From the NCBI GenBank assembly GCA_947650285.1, contig CANTFL010001315.1:62001-126000 (forward strand): a stretch of DNA of 64,000 nt, given 5' to 3'. Positions 22,788-34,315 of the stretch are shown one piece after another. A model generated the notes under the pieces. The model was not told the DNA's origin. It saw only the letters and a program-made list of their open reading frames with translations, and made no database searches. How positions within the stretch are numbered: the first letter of the stretch is position 1; each line of letters starts with the position of its first letter. The stretch is from Hyaloperonospora brassicae. Taxonomy: Eukaryota; Oomycota; Peronosporomycetes; Peronosporales; Peronosporaceae. The position numbers were made by a program, and so were the translations under genes.

Positions 22788-24360
22788 AATATTATCACGC
22801 CGATGTTGTGCAGCTTTTACGCCTAAAAAAATGGTCTTTTATGCTCGGTTTTTGCATCCAACATAACGTCAACAAAGCGTTGTAGTGGAATCCACGACAT
22901 TGTTTTGGCAGCTAGACGCGGATCATTCCTGTAGAAACTAGACTAAAAACCGACACCAGTCCGTCGTAAAGGTGTCGAAGGCATTTAAGAGTAAAACATA
23001 CTCAAATGTCACCGATATCTTTATGTCGTCATTCAACGCCGTTTTGCCATCGTAGTCGCTCCCCCGCAAAAGCAAGCAATTTTGTTCGGAATACGCGTGT
23101 TAAGTATATTAAAATCACCCATGTGACGACCCGCATTAAACGTAGGGCCCAAGTGGGTATTCTATTACGTCAACACTGACGAGCCAGGACGCTTAATAGT
23201 TACTTTCAAGTCAAATGCAGCATGGATGATCTCTAATTAGATCCATTATTCACGTGTTGTGCGAAACGACGCTACGGCGGCTGAAATTGCTGGTTGAGAA
23301 GTGGTGACACTGAGATAAAGATATAATTACTGCTTGAGTCAATGTGCGGTTCGTTTCGGCTGCACAATGACGTAAAGCCGTGTTGCTATAATCAAACTTC
23401 ACGGCGGATCTAAATAGGATTTACATAAAAAGTGATGGCCACCATGCAAGTTACCAGCAGTAGTGCGTAAAAAGTCTAGCCTTGACCTAATCGTCGATAC
23501 TAAAAGTGTAGATATACCGACATGATCGCGTACCCTGCGAGTTGCTTGAAATTATCGAGCAAGAAAATATTTGTCGCACAAATTGACGACTAATGTGCAG
23601 CGCTATCTTGCCGATAGGACGAGTGACGGATCAGGTTCTGCGTTCCCTTGATTTTCGAATAATTGCGTGCGTCGTCTTATACTCTAAGAGGTAGCGTCGA
23701 AGTTTAAAGACTATATGGATCAAGAATTCTGCGATGAACATGTACAAGACGCGTAACACGCCTTCCCACTGGGAGCCTCATCAGTGGCTTGATCCTTCGA
23801 GAAATGATATCCTTCTATATCATGCGCCATCACAGACTAATATTTTTCTAAAGCGTCGTATAATAACACGTATATCACACCACAACTGTGAAATTGGCAA
23901 CTGGTTAGCCGAACAGGAAAATAGTGCTGGCAATGACAACTTCATTAACAACGGTCAGATCGCCGCGGGAACGGGTCGTTGATGAATCTACTCGAGAGCT
24001 TGGTCCGCGACAACAAGATATCTGATAGTTCTAAGCTCTTTAAATACGTTTTCTATAAGACGAACGCACGTAATAACAGCAGCGAGCAGTGATTTTCCAC
24101 AAAAAAGGTTAGCTAGCGTCCGTCTATATCGACACTTCGATCGACTAAGCGTTAATTTGTTGGCGCGGTATAAAAATCGTCACAGAAGTGCCTGGGGATT
24201 GATTTTTTTACTGTACTCATTAGTCAGCAAATGGTTGGGAAGTTTCTTCAAGACAGGATCATCACATGCCCGTATTAAATAGAGGAATCTATAACCTTTC
24301 ATATTTTCTGCATTTGATTTCTGTGAATGAACCGCATTAAAGATGTATTTGGTACACAAT
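22788..24360. other. AT-rich non-coding sequence
   Basis: Nothing is recognised. An 82-codon frame at 23734-23982 (plus) begins with ATG but has no motif or relative that I can name. Confidence 0.4.
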
Positions 24361-24366
24361 GGCCGA

Positions 24367-27183
24367 CTATATCTCCAACCAGAACAATATTTTCCTCTGG
24401 CTCGACACGTTTTTAATCAGTGCGCCTTGTAAGGACAGCATATGATCATTCTTTCTTTCCATCTCCGATTCGTCTTCTTCTTCTTTTTGAGCAAGGGTAT
24501 CTGTAAAAAACATTTCTGGCATACACTTTGTCGATGCTGAATATACTAGCATCGCCGTCATCATCTTATTGAGAAACGCTTCGTTGCTTTTATTCTGTTA
24601 GTCTCTTTCGAAGTCGCTGAGGTCGACATCACCGTCTTGGCGTTCTTATTGAAACAATTGCTATGTGTGATGAGCAAGAGCTGAGACAGTTGCTCAATAG
24701 AGCCCCTTTCCTTTATCGAGATTCACGCTCTAAAGGGTGCGTAATAGTATAGAGCGTAATCCATTAACAAAGAACGGTGTATGCGATTTTACCGCATGCT
24801 TCGAATCATTGATGGAAACCGCAATCATCCGTAAAAAGGACTTCAACTCGGTGAAAAGTAAACGTATCCTCATAGGATAACATGAGGACACGGTCAGCAC
24901 TTTTGTTCGTCCACCATTTTCCGAATGATCAGATTTATACATCGTCAGCCTTCTTTTAAAAGAACGAAACACGCACTGTCAAAGATTTGCCATCTACAAA
25001 TACTTTTTTCGGAAACCAGTCCACGGGGTCAACATGTATTCCAACGAATATGTATATACAAATTCAGTCGCAACCCTTTGATGTGATCTGCTCGGGTATA
25101 TGGAGTGAGAAGCCATACATGCCTAATCGGTCATCGATCACAATAATGTCATCCTTCTTGCGAGAGTATTCGGTAAAGTCTATGACAAAGGCCAAAATAA
25201 ACGGACTGGCAGCTATATGCCTCTACGAAAAGATGCTGTAATAGTGTACATGATATAGGAATAAAGTTTTGGCGTTGACACACCGCGAACTTTCGAATGC
25301 ATTTGCACACAAAATTAGTACTGGCGGTGTGAGTACGAGTTAAGGCTTATTGCAAATCAAGTGTTTCCTCAACCACGATGATGGACGTCTACCCATTGTA
25401 AAAGTCATACATTATGAGCAAACGGAAATGATATTTGCGTGAAACAAGGACACGAGGTGTGTCATTATAATCAGATTTATGTTACAAGAGCCTAATTCAT
25501 GGTGTGTACAAATCTGACGGAGATAGGTGCATGACAATTATATCGATAAAATATTTCCGGAATGCATTTCGGGGTAATAATATTTACGAAAAACATACTT
25601 CAACTTCAGTGTAGGCCTTTCGCACGTCGTCAAGAAGTTTAAACGACGCAGCGTTGCTGCTGAAATAGTTCCGTCATACTCACTGTCGGGCTGTGCTATC
25701 GACTCAATATAGACTCGTTGCGAAAGCGAATAAGCGACGACATATTGCTGCCTTCCCTTAAATTGGAAGATAAAATTGTGATTCATAAAATACCACGGCC
25801 ACGTTCTATACTATGATATATATCAGAACGGTTCACGACCGTGCATATTGACAATTTGTGCGCGTATATAACATACTACCTCTTTCCTAAAAGATAGACA
25901 TAAAAATAAGCCAGTGCATATTACATGATAAGAAATTCTTTGTCATCGCGAAACATTTCGACTCATTTTATTTCACCCGACTCGTCTGATAGCAAGCAAC
26001 GCGCTCTTCGCCGTCTGTATCATATTTATTATAATATCTCATCCAGTTGCAAAATATCTGGTGTTAAAATTACATGAAAAGGTCTATGCTGATCTGCAAT
26101 CGATATTTTAAGCGACGACACAAAACTTTGCCAGATACTTGAAAAGCGATGCTGACACATGCCTTTGGAAAACGATCTCTCGTTTTCCTCCAACAAATGC
26201 AAAAACATAAACGTGTGTCTCGGCGATTTTGCGCGGTTATTAGTGCAAATACACCGCTAATCTGATATAATTTGCAAAGCCTCTCGACATCGACAAGTTC
26301 CTGTCAGCCCAGATCGTCTCAACTTTTCATAAATCAGGTAGTATGCCGTTTATGTCGATGATGTACCAATAAAGTGGGGTTTCGCTAGCTAAGAATACAA
26401 ATTTTTTGGGGTTGACGAACAATTTATGCTCGTACAAACTCGTAAGAACTTGCGGAGCGTGATATCTGCGTGCTTCAACATCCGACTCCGCACACGTTTC
26501 TTGGCGATAAATGAATAATTCACCATATTAGGTAGGTGCGAATTCTTGTGCCGGTCGCAGTCGGTACGTGCTACATATGCTAAATAAACATATCACAGGC
26601 TTTTAAAACCTTGTGATATCGCTAGACACTGCTAGAGCATACTACTTGAAATGTTTATTGCTTGTACGAAAGGCCCCGTTTACGCAGATGAATCCGACAG
26701 AATTCATCCGATAAATTGACATTAAGTTGTAATATTAACCATCTACCGTCTATAATTGCGTCAATTATCGATACCGGCGTTAGGATAGGCATAGTTGCAG
26801 CATTCAACTTATTTGACACACACAAAATTCGTGAAAACACGGTGTCCCTCGAACAAATACGTAACAGAGCTATGCGAGAAGGCTAGTATAATTACATGAC
26901 CTGATTCTAAGCGATCAGTAAACAACTTGCCAATCTCAACAACTCGTTTGCGATACAGTTGACTCTGTTTCAAGATACAGTACTCCACTATGGGATTCAT
27001 ATCGATCTCGTATCGAGTTTCTTTATCTTTAGGCAACAAGCATGACATGAGCTCAGAATTTACATTCTTAGTCCAATAGAAAGCCTCGGTCCCGACTAAA
27101 TCCGGTCGTGTTTTAGACGATCCGTCTTGCTGCTGTGTCTTTGCAACGACTTTAAAATCACGTCTCGGGCTCTTCTTCGACAT
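24367..27183 (-). pseudogene. Relic of a family H Gypsy element, minus strand
   Basis: Reading down the minus strand, fragments appear in the element's order. 27183-26809 is the protease-to-RT junction (KETRYEIDMNPIVEYCILKQ). 26840-26655 is RT (SNKLNAATMPILTPVSIID against FNKLNAATVPAQTPIPRKD). About 25960-25900 echoes RNase H (DKEFL and a YYALAYF block). 24972-24730 is integrase (SHTPFFVNGLR against QHTPFYENGLT). 24564-24367 is the acidic linker (KEEEDESEMERKN). All pieces are short and disrupted. The copy is older and more decayed than the element at 28159-35888. Confidence 0.6.
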
Positions 27184-27359
27184 TGGAAGATTGCAACGTG
27201 CTTATTTAAGTAGTACCACAATATTCACACTGCATGCATATGTGTAGTATGGTTTAAAAAATGGTTTGAACGTGGTATTTCCTAATTTTGACTTGCTTTT
27301 AAGAGTGTTGAGCCTCACGAGAGAAGCCGTAGCACATCTAAGTCGGCGAATCCAGTCTC

Positions 27360-27500
27360 GACGATGTTAAGGCCGACAAGGTAAGACTTGAAGGACCAAG
27401 ATTCGATGTACCAAGACTCACCGAGACAAGACTAGGTGAGCCAAGAATCGACAAGCCAATACTTTACGAGGTAAGACTCGACGAGCCAAGACTCGACCAG
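27360..27500. repeat. Degenerate minisatellite (ACTCGACGAGCCAAG type)
   Basis: Variants of GACTCGACGAGCCAAGA recur about seven times at roughly 16-20 bp spacing. There is no coding potential, and it lies between the Gypsy relic and element 3. Confidence 0.6.
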
Positions 27501-28158
27501 AGAGAAAAATGATAAAAATTTAATCCCTCTAGGTTTTATTATACGACGACAGGAGGGATAAAGGAGAACCAATAGAGAGTTTTTTTGCAATCAGGAAGAG
27601 AATAGGAGATAACCAATACAGAGCAGATTTTTCCACGTCCAAGACACGTGTACACTATGAGGTAAGTCCCTGCGTGGGCTGGATTATGCCTGTAGTCAAG
27701 CCTCGAGGAGCATATCTTCTAGAGGTCTTGACTGGCAGCGCCAAGAGTTAATTAGGCACGGTGTGGGCATTACTCGCTTCCATCAAAACATCAGCCTCGT
27801 CGCACAACGAGATGGTGATCCAGTAGACGTCACCGCCTTAAAACTCGTCGCACAGCAAGCCGGTTACCAAATGGACGGTACCGCTTGAAGATTCGCGAAT
27901 AGCATGCCAGCAACCTACAAGACGGCACTGTATAAACACTCGTAAAGCGACGAGCCGGTGGTTCTTTACCTAAGGACACCATAGGTCTTCCACTCGGGCG
28001 TATACTGCGCCCGGTGACGTGTGAAAGCGTGAAAACACCGGCGTCTTCCCATATATACGAGGTCACAGGATTAGAGGAACGTATACTGGTGAGCTCAGGC
28101 AGTGTTCTGGAAAGGAGTGTGAGTGATTCGAGGTATTCAGGTAGGCGAGAGCCACAGC
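27501..28158. other. Intergenic sequence left of element 3
   Basis: A 177-codon minus-strand frame (27830-28363) runs out of the adjacent LTR but has no motif. I see no supported gene. Confidence 0.4.
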
Positions 28159-28549
28159 TGTAACGGGTCACACCCTTGCGTGAACTTAACGCAAGGGTAT
28201 CGGTGCCCCGACAGACGTACACAAGGCAAGCGAGGAAGCGTAGGTAAAGTAAAAGCAGAACTGTTATATTAATATAATTAAGTCTTTTAACTACTGTTTT
28301 CTCAGTTTGACTTAACTTAATTATGCTTATATAACTGAGTGTATGGTGACGTCTCGTCACCACTCATTGCGCGCGTCTTGCGGCGATTGGTGGTTTGATA
28401 TCATCAAGATATCAACCAATGAAAATACTCTTTGGTCGACCCTTCAATATCACCACTTTGGTGATATTGTACAAAGAATATTCAAGTTAATATTCTTTAT
28501 TGTCAGATTGTTTTAATGACAATCTCATGTAACGGGCTACCCCGTTACA
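28159..28549 (-). repeat. 3' LTR of element 3
   Basis: In plus orientation it starts TGTAACGGGTCAC and ends CCCCGTTACA. It carries hairpins at 28172-28198 (ACCCTTGCGT / ACGCAAGGGT), 28386-28420 (TTGATATC / GATATCAA core) and 28445-28469 (CAATATCACCA / TGGTGATATTG), plus a palindromic outer end at 28528-28549. It is 391 bp long, shorter than and visibly diverged from the partner at 35449. Confidence 0.85.
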
Positions 28550-28564
28550 CCCCCCCCCCTCTTA
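28550..28564 (-). promoter_or_regulatory. Polypurine tract of element 3
   Basis: On the minus strand AAGAG followed by a run of ten G lies immediately before the 3' LTR. This is the position and composition of the plus-strand DNA primer of LTR retrotransposons. Confidence 0.8.
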
Positions 28565-28682
28565 ACTGATAGTCACCGTTTGAATATCGAAAATATGGCG
28601 GCCACCCGTTGGCCACCATTGGGACAGGGAGAACTTGTTGGGTCCGTTCCATTCACTTTCCGCTTGACCTCGCATAGGTAAC

Positions 28683-30302
28683 ATGTCTATGCGAGGTAAC
28701 TCAAGACCCACACAGCCCGGTGCTGTGCCAGCCTCTGCGGCAGACAATTCGTCGTCTGCTGCTCCTTCTTCGCCTGCAGCAACAGGTGCTGCAGGTGCAC
28801 GCGGAACCTCACCGCGTGCGCATGATGACCCCGACGTTGAGGTCATCTACTCTGGCGAGTCAGACGTGTCTGACTCGGTCAATGCTCCAGAGGCGTCTCG
28901 CTCACCGGCGACGCCTCAGTGTTCGCCAAGGCCACTGCCGAACGAACGGACTCGTGATTTGCATCACAGTCTGTTTGGTAGTGACGACGATGATCACGGC
29001 GGTTAGGAATACTATTCCTTACCACCGCCGGCTCGTGCGTATTCGCACGAGCGTGGTGACGATGGCGTGAGCCGTCGTCAATCTGGGAGCCGTGGTACCA
29101 ACAAGGGTACTACTGTGAAGCGTGATGAGCCGAAGCCGTGGCGTTTGCCTGAACGGCTCATCAATATCTTGTCTCACGAGCCAAGTCAACACCATCGAAT
29201 ACCCTTATTCGATGCGACTGAGCTTCACGGCTTGAGTTCCAGCGCGAAAAACTTTCGCGCTGAAGAAGACTTCTATCTCAATGCCTTCCTTAGGCATCGA
29301 TGGTATAATGGCAATTAAAAGCGTAACAAGAACTCGCTTTTGGAAGCATGGAACGCCTTCGTCCAAAATGTCAAGAATTTTCGACGAGAAGGGTGGCTTG
29401 AAAAGCTTGAGGCGATACGCCTTAAGTTCGAAAAGCGAACGCCAACCGGTGCAAGGTACCAGTTGCATAATTTGTCAAGTGAGGCCGGCATTCCATGTCT
29501 CACTTGGTGTGATCCTTGTGCGAGCTGTGTCGGCAACTCGCAACGTGCACGTAGGGACGTGTTTTCCCTAAGTTTGCCCTTAGGAAGGGCACACATCTCG
29601 GCTGAGATGCGGGACGCGATTGCAAACTTTCAATCCGTCTACAAGCGCCAAAAGGGCGTGTTTACCGATGGACCCGAGGACCTATCGGATAAGTCTCGTC
29701 ATACTTGATGGACGAGACCTTCAACGTCATCAATAGCTGGGAATGAGGTTCCCAGCTGTCAAAGTAAGGTGTGTACTCACGCTACCGGACGAGGTAACTC
29801 GTCCTTGATTCTGAATCGCCACGGTGGTTCAAGATACGCTCCACAAGAAAGCGTTGACCACCGTGGGAATCCACCAGTGGTTCCGGTGGCGGTGGAAAGA
29901 CAAGGTCCGGCTCAGCCGCCGGGACTGCACAAGACTTTAGGTAACCACGAGCGTGACCTGACCGAGCTGAGGGAGGACATCGATCACGAATTCGATCGTC
30001 GGCACGCCTTGCAGTCGGACGAGCGACGTCTTCGTGCCGATCGGGAGAAGGACCGATCGGAATTCGCGTTCGCTCAGCTTGAAGGTGAACGCGAGATGCG
30101 TCGTTTGAGCGACGAGCTAGAAACAGCTCGTCGCGAGGCCGCGTCGATATAGGACCAACTCCTTTCGACGAAGGACCAACTTTAGTGTTTGGTCCGTGAT
30201 CACAATAATTTGTTGGGGATTCTTGAGCGCGCCGGTTATCTTTGTTCTCGCAAGAGACCTCGTACTGATGGTACGGGCGGAGACGACCAACATAAAACGT
30301 AG
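28683..30302 (+). pseudogene. Antisense ORF (aORF-3) of element 3
   Basis: One plus-strand frame runs 540 codons from ATG 28683 to TAG 30300-30302. It is interrupted only by in-frame stops at 29004, 29316, 29706, 30150 and 30183, with no frameshift. The N-terminus (residues 1-110) is Ser/Ala/Pro-rich and acidic, with DPDVEVIYSGESDVSD resembling a SUMO-interacting motif, and SDDDDHGG. A middle block (about 125-260) is aromatic and charged (KPWRLPERLINIL, SLLEAWNAFVQNVKNF, REGWLEKLEAIRLKFEKR). The C-terminal third (about 420-490) is a strong coiled coil (HERDLTELREDIDHEFDRR, LEGEREMRRLSDELETARRE). It ends with a basic patch SRKRPRTDG, possibly a nuclear-localisation signal. I do not recognise the family. 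The frame opens 134 bp inside the 3' LTR, opposite to gag-pol, so it needs an antisense promoter. Five point stops suggest recent decay of a real gene. Confidence 0.65.
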
Positions 30303-30500
30303 GATGCGTGCGCATACTACGAGGCAATTCGATCGTGTATGCATTGCCCTTGCGGTTCAACACACGAAATGGCCCAATGTATTTCGGTAGTAGTTTACTA
30401 TTGCCGACATTAGTGACTACATGTCCAGGTAAGTTTACCGTAGACAGTAGTACTAGGTCGTTAACCTTGAAATGAAAGAACATTCGCTCTATCCATTCTT
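29662..30500 (-). pseudogene. pol C-terminus of element 3: integrase barrel, linker, chromodomain
   Basis: From about 30483 down, the frame shows FHFKVNDLVLLSTVNLPGHV, LLPKYIGPFRVLNRKGNAYT and HPTFYVGRLRPYHQYE (integrase C-terminal barrel). A Pro/Arg-rich linker of about 150 residues follows. Then comes a chromodomain: GGQRFLVERILNHRG, SYLVR, a TAG in place of the conserved Trp at about 29780, then REYTPYFDSWEPHSQLL and KYDETYP, ending at TAA 29662. Only that nonsense codon breaks the chromodomain. It overlaps the antisense frame tail-to-tail. Confidence 0.75.
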
Positions 30501-31460
30501 GTCTGCGTTCCGTTTCTGGCGGTCCACCGCATTTGCGATGGAGTCCTGGACGAAACGGACTACCGCTTCCCGAGTCAGCAGGAAGTTCTCTGCTGACTCT
30601 TTGTTTTGTCTTTCAGTGCGCTTCGTACGCACTGCTAAGATATTTTTCTCTTCTTCAACGAGGTTGTCTTCTTCCTCGCTGGCATTATCGTTGACGATGC
30701 TGAATATCCCAGCACCGGCATCAGTGTCTGATGTAGCAGCAGCGTCATCGATACTGCTAAGCTCGAATCTCTTCATCGATGTCGACGTTGACGACATCGG
30801 CATCATACGTGATCGGCGTGAACGATGATACGTGATGAGCAAGAGCCAAAACGGTGTTTGCTCGAGCAAGTCCCTCCCCCCTTAACTCAAGAATCAAATC
30901 TGTATGAGGGTGGGATTACGTGGGTAGCGTAAGTCCATTCTCGTAGAACGGTGTATGCTGTTGTAAAAGCATGCACGGAGTTGTTGATGGCAAACTCAAC
31001 CATGGGTAAGAACTCACTACAATGTGAAAAGGAGTGGACGTATCCACGAAGAATTTCTTCGAGGACATGGTTCGCACGTTCTGTCTGCCCATCTGTTTAG
31101 GATGGTCAGAGGTTGACATCTTCAACCGTGTTTCCGAATGTGCGGAACACGGATTGCCAAAACGCCGCCGTGAACCGAGGGTCACGGTCGGATACGAGTT
31201 CACGGGGTAACCCGTGGAGTCGAAACACTGTGTCGATGAAGATACGCGCACAGCCTTGAGTGCAGTGATTGATTCAGAGACTGCAGCAAGATGTAACATC
31301 TTGCTGAAACGAGTCAACAATCACAAGAATACCATTATTCTTGTTAGCATCTTCGGGGAACCCGAAAACAAAGTCCATGGACACAGACTCCCAACACTCT
31401 GCCGGGACGGGCAGAGGTTGTAACGGTGCACGGGATGAAGGACTAGGCTTCACCCATTTA
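30501..31460 (-). pseudogene. Integrase core of element 3, broken
   Basis: Minus-strand pieces include LTRFSKMLHLAAVSESITA, a frame change, then ETRLKMSTSDHPKQMGRQNV and, after another change, LLQQHTPFYENGLTLP. These match the ribonuclease-H-fold core of Gypsy integrases: DRFSKM with the first Asp nearby, SDHP before the catalytic Glu region, and the HTPF/NG motif near its end. An acidic, Ser-rich linker (30489-30869, DNASEEEDNLVEEEKN) follows. Frameshifts at about 31100-31240 break the gene. Confidence 0.65.
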
Positions 31461-32440
31461 TAGACCTCGCAAGAACGAATGTACTAGCGGACAAACCGAT
31501 ACTGGCGGGGCCAGTAAAAGTCACGACTGACCGTGAGGTAAGTCTTCTCGCGGCCACGATGCCCGCCAGACGGCGCATCGTGACACTCGAACATGATGCA
31601 GTAATCGCAAATACATCATGATCGGCAACGACGACACGAGACGTGTCGTCGGTAACTGCTGTATAGTACAGCAGGCCATTGCGAGTAGTGTACCGATCCA
31701 AAGAGGAACGGTACAGGGCCGGCAAATCCGACAAGGATTTACGGGATGGGTTCGCAAGATGACCCATCAAACGGAGGAGATTCGTGTCTCCTGCGTATGA
31801 TTTCCGTACGTCGTCGAGTAACGGCGAGTATGGCACACTGATGGACAGTGTCGTAACAGTGGGCAAGGCCTCACTGTTGACTCGGGTCGTTGGCTCGAAA
31901 TCGGGCCGACGCGAGAGAGCATCAGCGACGACGTTTAGTCGTCCTGGTATATACTCCACGGAGAAGTTATACTCCGCGAAGAAGGACAGCCACCTCGCCA
32001 TCCTTTACTAGAGGTGTGGACTGTTTACGGCCGTGCGTAGTAACGCATGGTCCGTAAAGACGATGAACGGTCTATCTCCCAAGAGATAGACGCGTAAAAC
32101 TTAGCCAGTGCATACTTCATGTCAAGTAGTTCTTTGTCATGCACTGGGTAATAGCGTTCAGCTGGTTGCAGCTGACGCTATTGATATCAGACGACGCGCT
32201 CTGCGCCGTCTGTGTCATACTGCACCAACGCACAGCCCATAGCAAAATCGCTGGCCTCACAGACCACATGAAATAGTCTGTCCTGATCTGCAATCGCCAA
32301 GATAGGCGATTGCATCAAGCTTTTCTTGATGCTTTCAAAGGAGCTCTGACAGTCAACATTCCATGACTACTTCACATCTTTATTGAGCAGCAAGAAAGAT
32401 GAACAGTCATCTCGTCGTAACTGCGCGAGTACTTGTGTAA
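31450..32440 (-). pseudogene. RNase H and integrase zinc region of element 3
   Basis: The intact-looking frame 32001-31450 contains MARWLSFFAEYNFSVEYIPG and NVVADALSRRPD, the end of a Gypsy RNase H with its ADALSR motif. About 200 codons then lead into the HHCC zinc-binding part of integrase (other frame: HDAPSGGH, then CEVCQW further down). Upstream (32000-32440), RNase H pieces such as HDKELLDMKYALA and GDRPFIVFTDHALL can be read in changing frames. Confidence 0.65.
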
Positions 32441-32448
32441 GTACGCCG

Positions 32449-33523
32449 CTAAGCCAAGGAACTTACGAATTCCCTTGACATCGACTGTCCAGTGCCAGTC
32501 GGTAATCGCCTTGATCTTTTCAGGATCAGGGCGTACGCCTTGTTTGCCGACGATTCACCCAAGAATTGGTATTTCGCTTGCCGCAAATATACACTTCTTG
32601 AGGTTGGCATACAACTTGTGCTTGCGCATAAGTTGAAGAACCTTACGGACGTGAGTTCGGTGGACCTCAACGTCCGTCCTTCCATCCATAGCCCGGCTAT
32701 GGACGAACACATCATCGAAATAACTCGGAGCCAAATCCCGCACCGGTCTCAACAGATTTGTAACGCATCTGTTGAATGTTGCAGGGGCATTACTCAGCCC
32801 CTGTGGCATAACTAGCCACTCCCACAGCATACCGCTGGGGGTGCTCACTGCTGTGTACGGAAGATCCCGTTCACGCATGAGGATCTGATAGAATCCTTCC
32901 ATCAGATCCATGGACAAAAAGATGGTGCTCTTTGATATGCCATCTATGATTACGTCCTTCCTCGGTATCGGCGTCTGAGCCGGTACAGTTGCAGCATTCA
33001 ACTTGTTGAATGCGTGCACTATCCGCCATCCTCCTGTGGCCTTTCGCACACAGAAGGTCGGAGAGCTGTGAGGAGATGTCGATTCCCTCACATGGCCCGC
33101 TGCTAAGCGATAGGCAAAGAACTTGTCGACCGCTATCACTTGTTCACGAGGCAGTGGCCACTGCTTCATGACACAATATTGCGAGCCCGGTTTGAGCTCG
33201 ATCTCGTGCCGAGTGCTTTTGTCCCTAGGCTACTCGCAAGGTACGAATTCAGGAAACACATCGTTGAATCTGATCAAATCCTTATACAAGGGATTTGCCT
33301 GAAGCGACTTCCAGGATTGAGACGTGTATCGCTCCATCCGAGTCTCCTCATTGGTGACGCTTTTGTCCATGGATGAACGGCTGAGAGCCCTCTCGGTCTC
33401 AGTAAAAACCGTTGCCGATCGAATATCGGTAATGTACTCGTCCTCCACGACGAGTGCACAGATCTTCTTAACTTTGCCACTGCGCGGATCACGCAAGAAC
33501 AGCTTCGGTTCTAGCGTCGGCAA
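32449..33523 (-). pseudogene. Reverse transcriptase of element 3
   Basis: The frame 33169-32555 contains MKQWPLPREQVIAVDKFFAY, RKATGGWRIVHAFNKLNAAT, FLSMDLMEGFYQILMRERDL, VMPQGLSNAPATFNRCVTNL and SYFDDVFVHS. This is a complete RT palm with YFDD at the catalytic site (32711-32722). The preceding piece (33523-33230) covers the protease-RT connection. A frame change joins them at about 33200. The RT body is one of the best preserved parts of the element. Confidence 0.8.
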
Positions 33524-34315
33524 CTAAGTTATCTCCGAAGTTAACTTCGGAGGCGCAACCAGATCAAGCGTGTAAGCGCCTACGCTTGATCCATCATTAA
33601 CCAAGCCATTCAGCGTCTCGATTACCTCCTGGGAAATCACTTCCACAAAATCTGGGAGAGCTTTCTCCACAATGTAGTGATCATCTACATTGTGTTCTTG
33701 TACAGTCGTGCTAGCGACCGTACCACAAGTGAGGCCATCGCACTCACTCTTAGTACACCCACGTGAGTGTGGGCGTTTCAAGATATTCGTCAGGTGGTTA
33801 TCTGAGGAACAATTGGCAGGTATCGTAACCGATCGATACTGCCAACTCACCCTTGGCTCGTATTTCCTGAGCCAAGGCAACCCTAAGATGACGTCAAACT
33901 TGTCATCTAGGTCAAGCACGATGAAATCATCATCGTACTGTTCTCCCTTTAACGTGCAGTAATTTACGACTACATATTTCTTCACAGTGATCGATGCGCC
34001 TGTCGCTAGGCGCACCGTCATCTTCGTTGGAGAGATCTCCCGCTCCACGAAGTTAAAACTTCCTGCCTCTAGCGACTGGCGACGAACAAAATTGTTCGAC
34101 GCCCCACAGTCAACTAGGGCGCGAAGTGACAAGTCTTTTGTCACTTCTAACTTCAAGATGATATGAGACACCTCATCACCAGGTGCAGAGACACACAGAA
34201 ATTGTGTGTCGTGAGCAACCTTCTTCAGGAGATTTGCAAATTCTCTTGATGTTGCTGGATCAGTAGGGCGCTCCGCCCCTACTAATCCCGACCTTGTTTT
34301 TATGGTCCACCTCAC
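33524..34315 (-). CDS. Retropepsin-like protease domain of element 3
   Basis: An uninterrupted frame of 263 codons. ALVDCGASNNFVRRQSLEAG holds the active-site DCGA, a variant of D-S/T-G-A common in this type of Gypsy element. FDVILGLPWLRKYEPRVSW is the second conserved block (ILGLPWL). The frame ends at TAA 33524, directly followed by the RT part in another frame. As part of a Gag-Pol polyprotein it would cleave the precursor. It need not start at its own ATG. Confidence 0.75.
   Translation of the reverse strand: MRWTIKTRSGLVGAERPTDPATSREFANLLKKVAHDTQFLCVSAPGDEVSHIILKLEVTKDLSLRALVDCGASNNFVRRQSLEAGSFNFVEREISPTKMTVRLATGASITVKKYVVVNYCTLKGEQYDDDFIVLDLDDKFDVILGLPWLRKYEPRVSWQYRSVTIPANCSSDNHLTNILKRPHSRGCTKSECDGLTCGTVASTTVQEHNVDDHYIVEKALPDFVEVISQEVIETLNGLVNDGSSVGAYTLDLVAPPKLTSEIT

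Noticed and set aside
27830..28363. 177-codon minus-strand frame running out of the element 3 LTR
   Set aside because: The translation is without motif, and half of it is LTR sequence. It is probably a chance frame.
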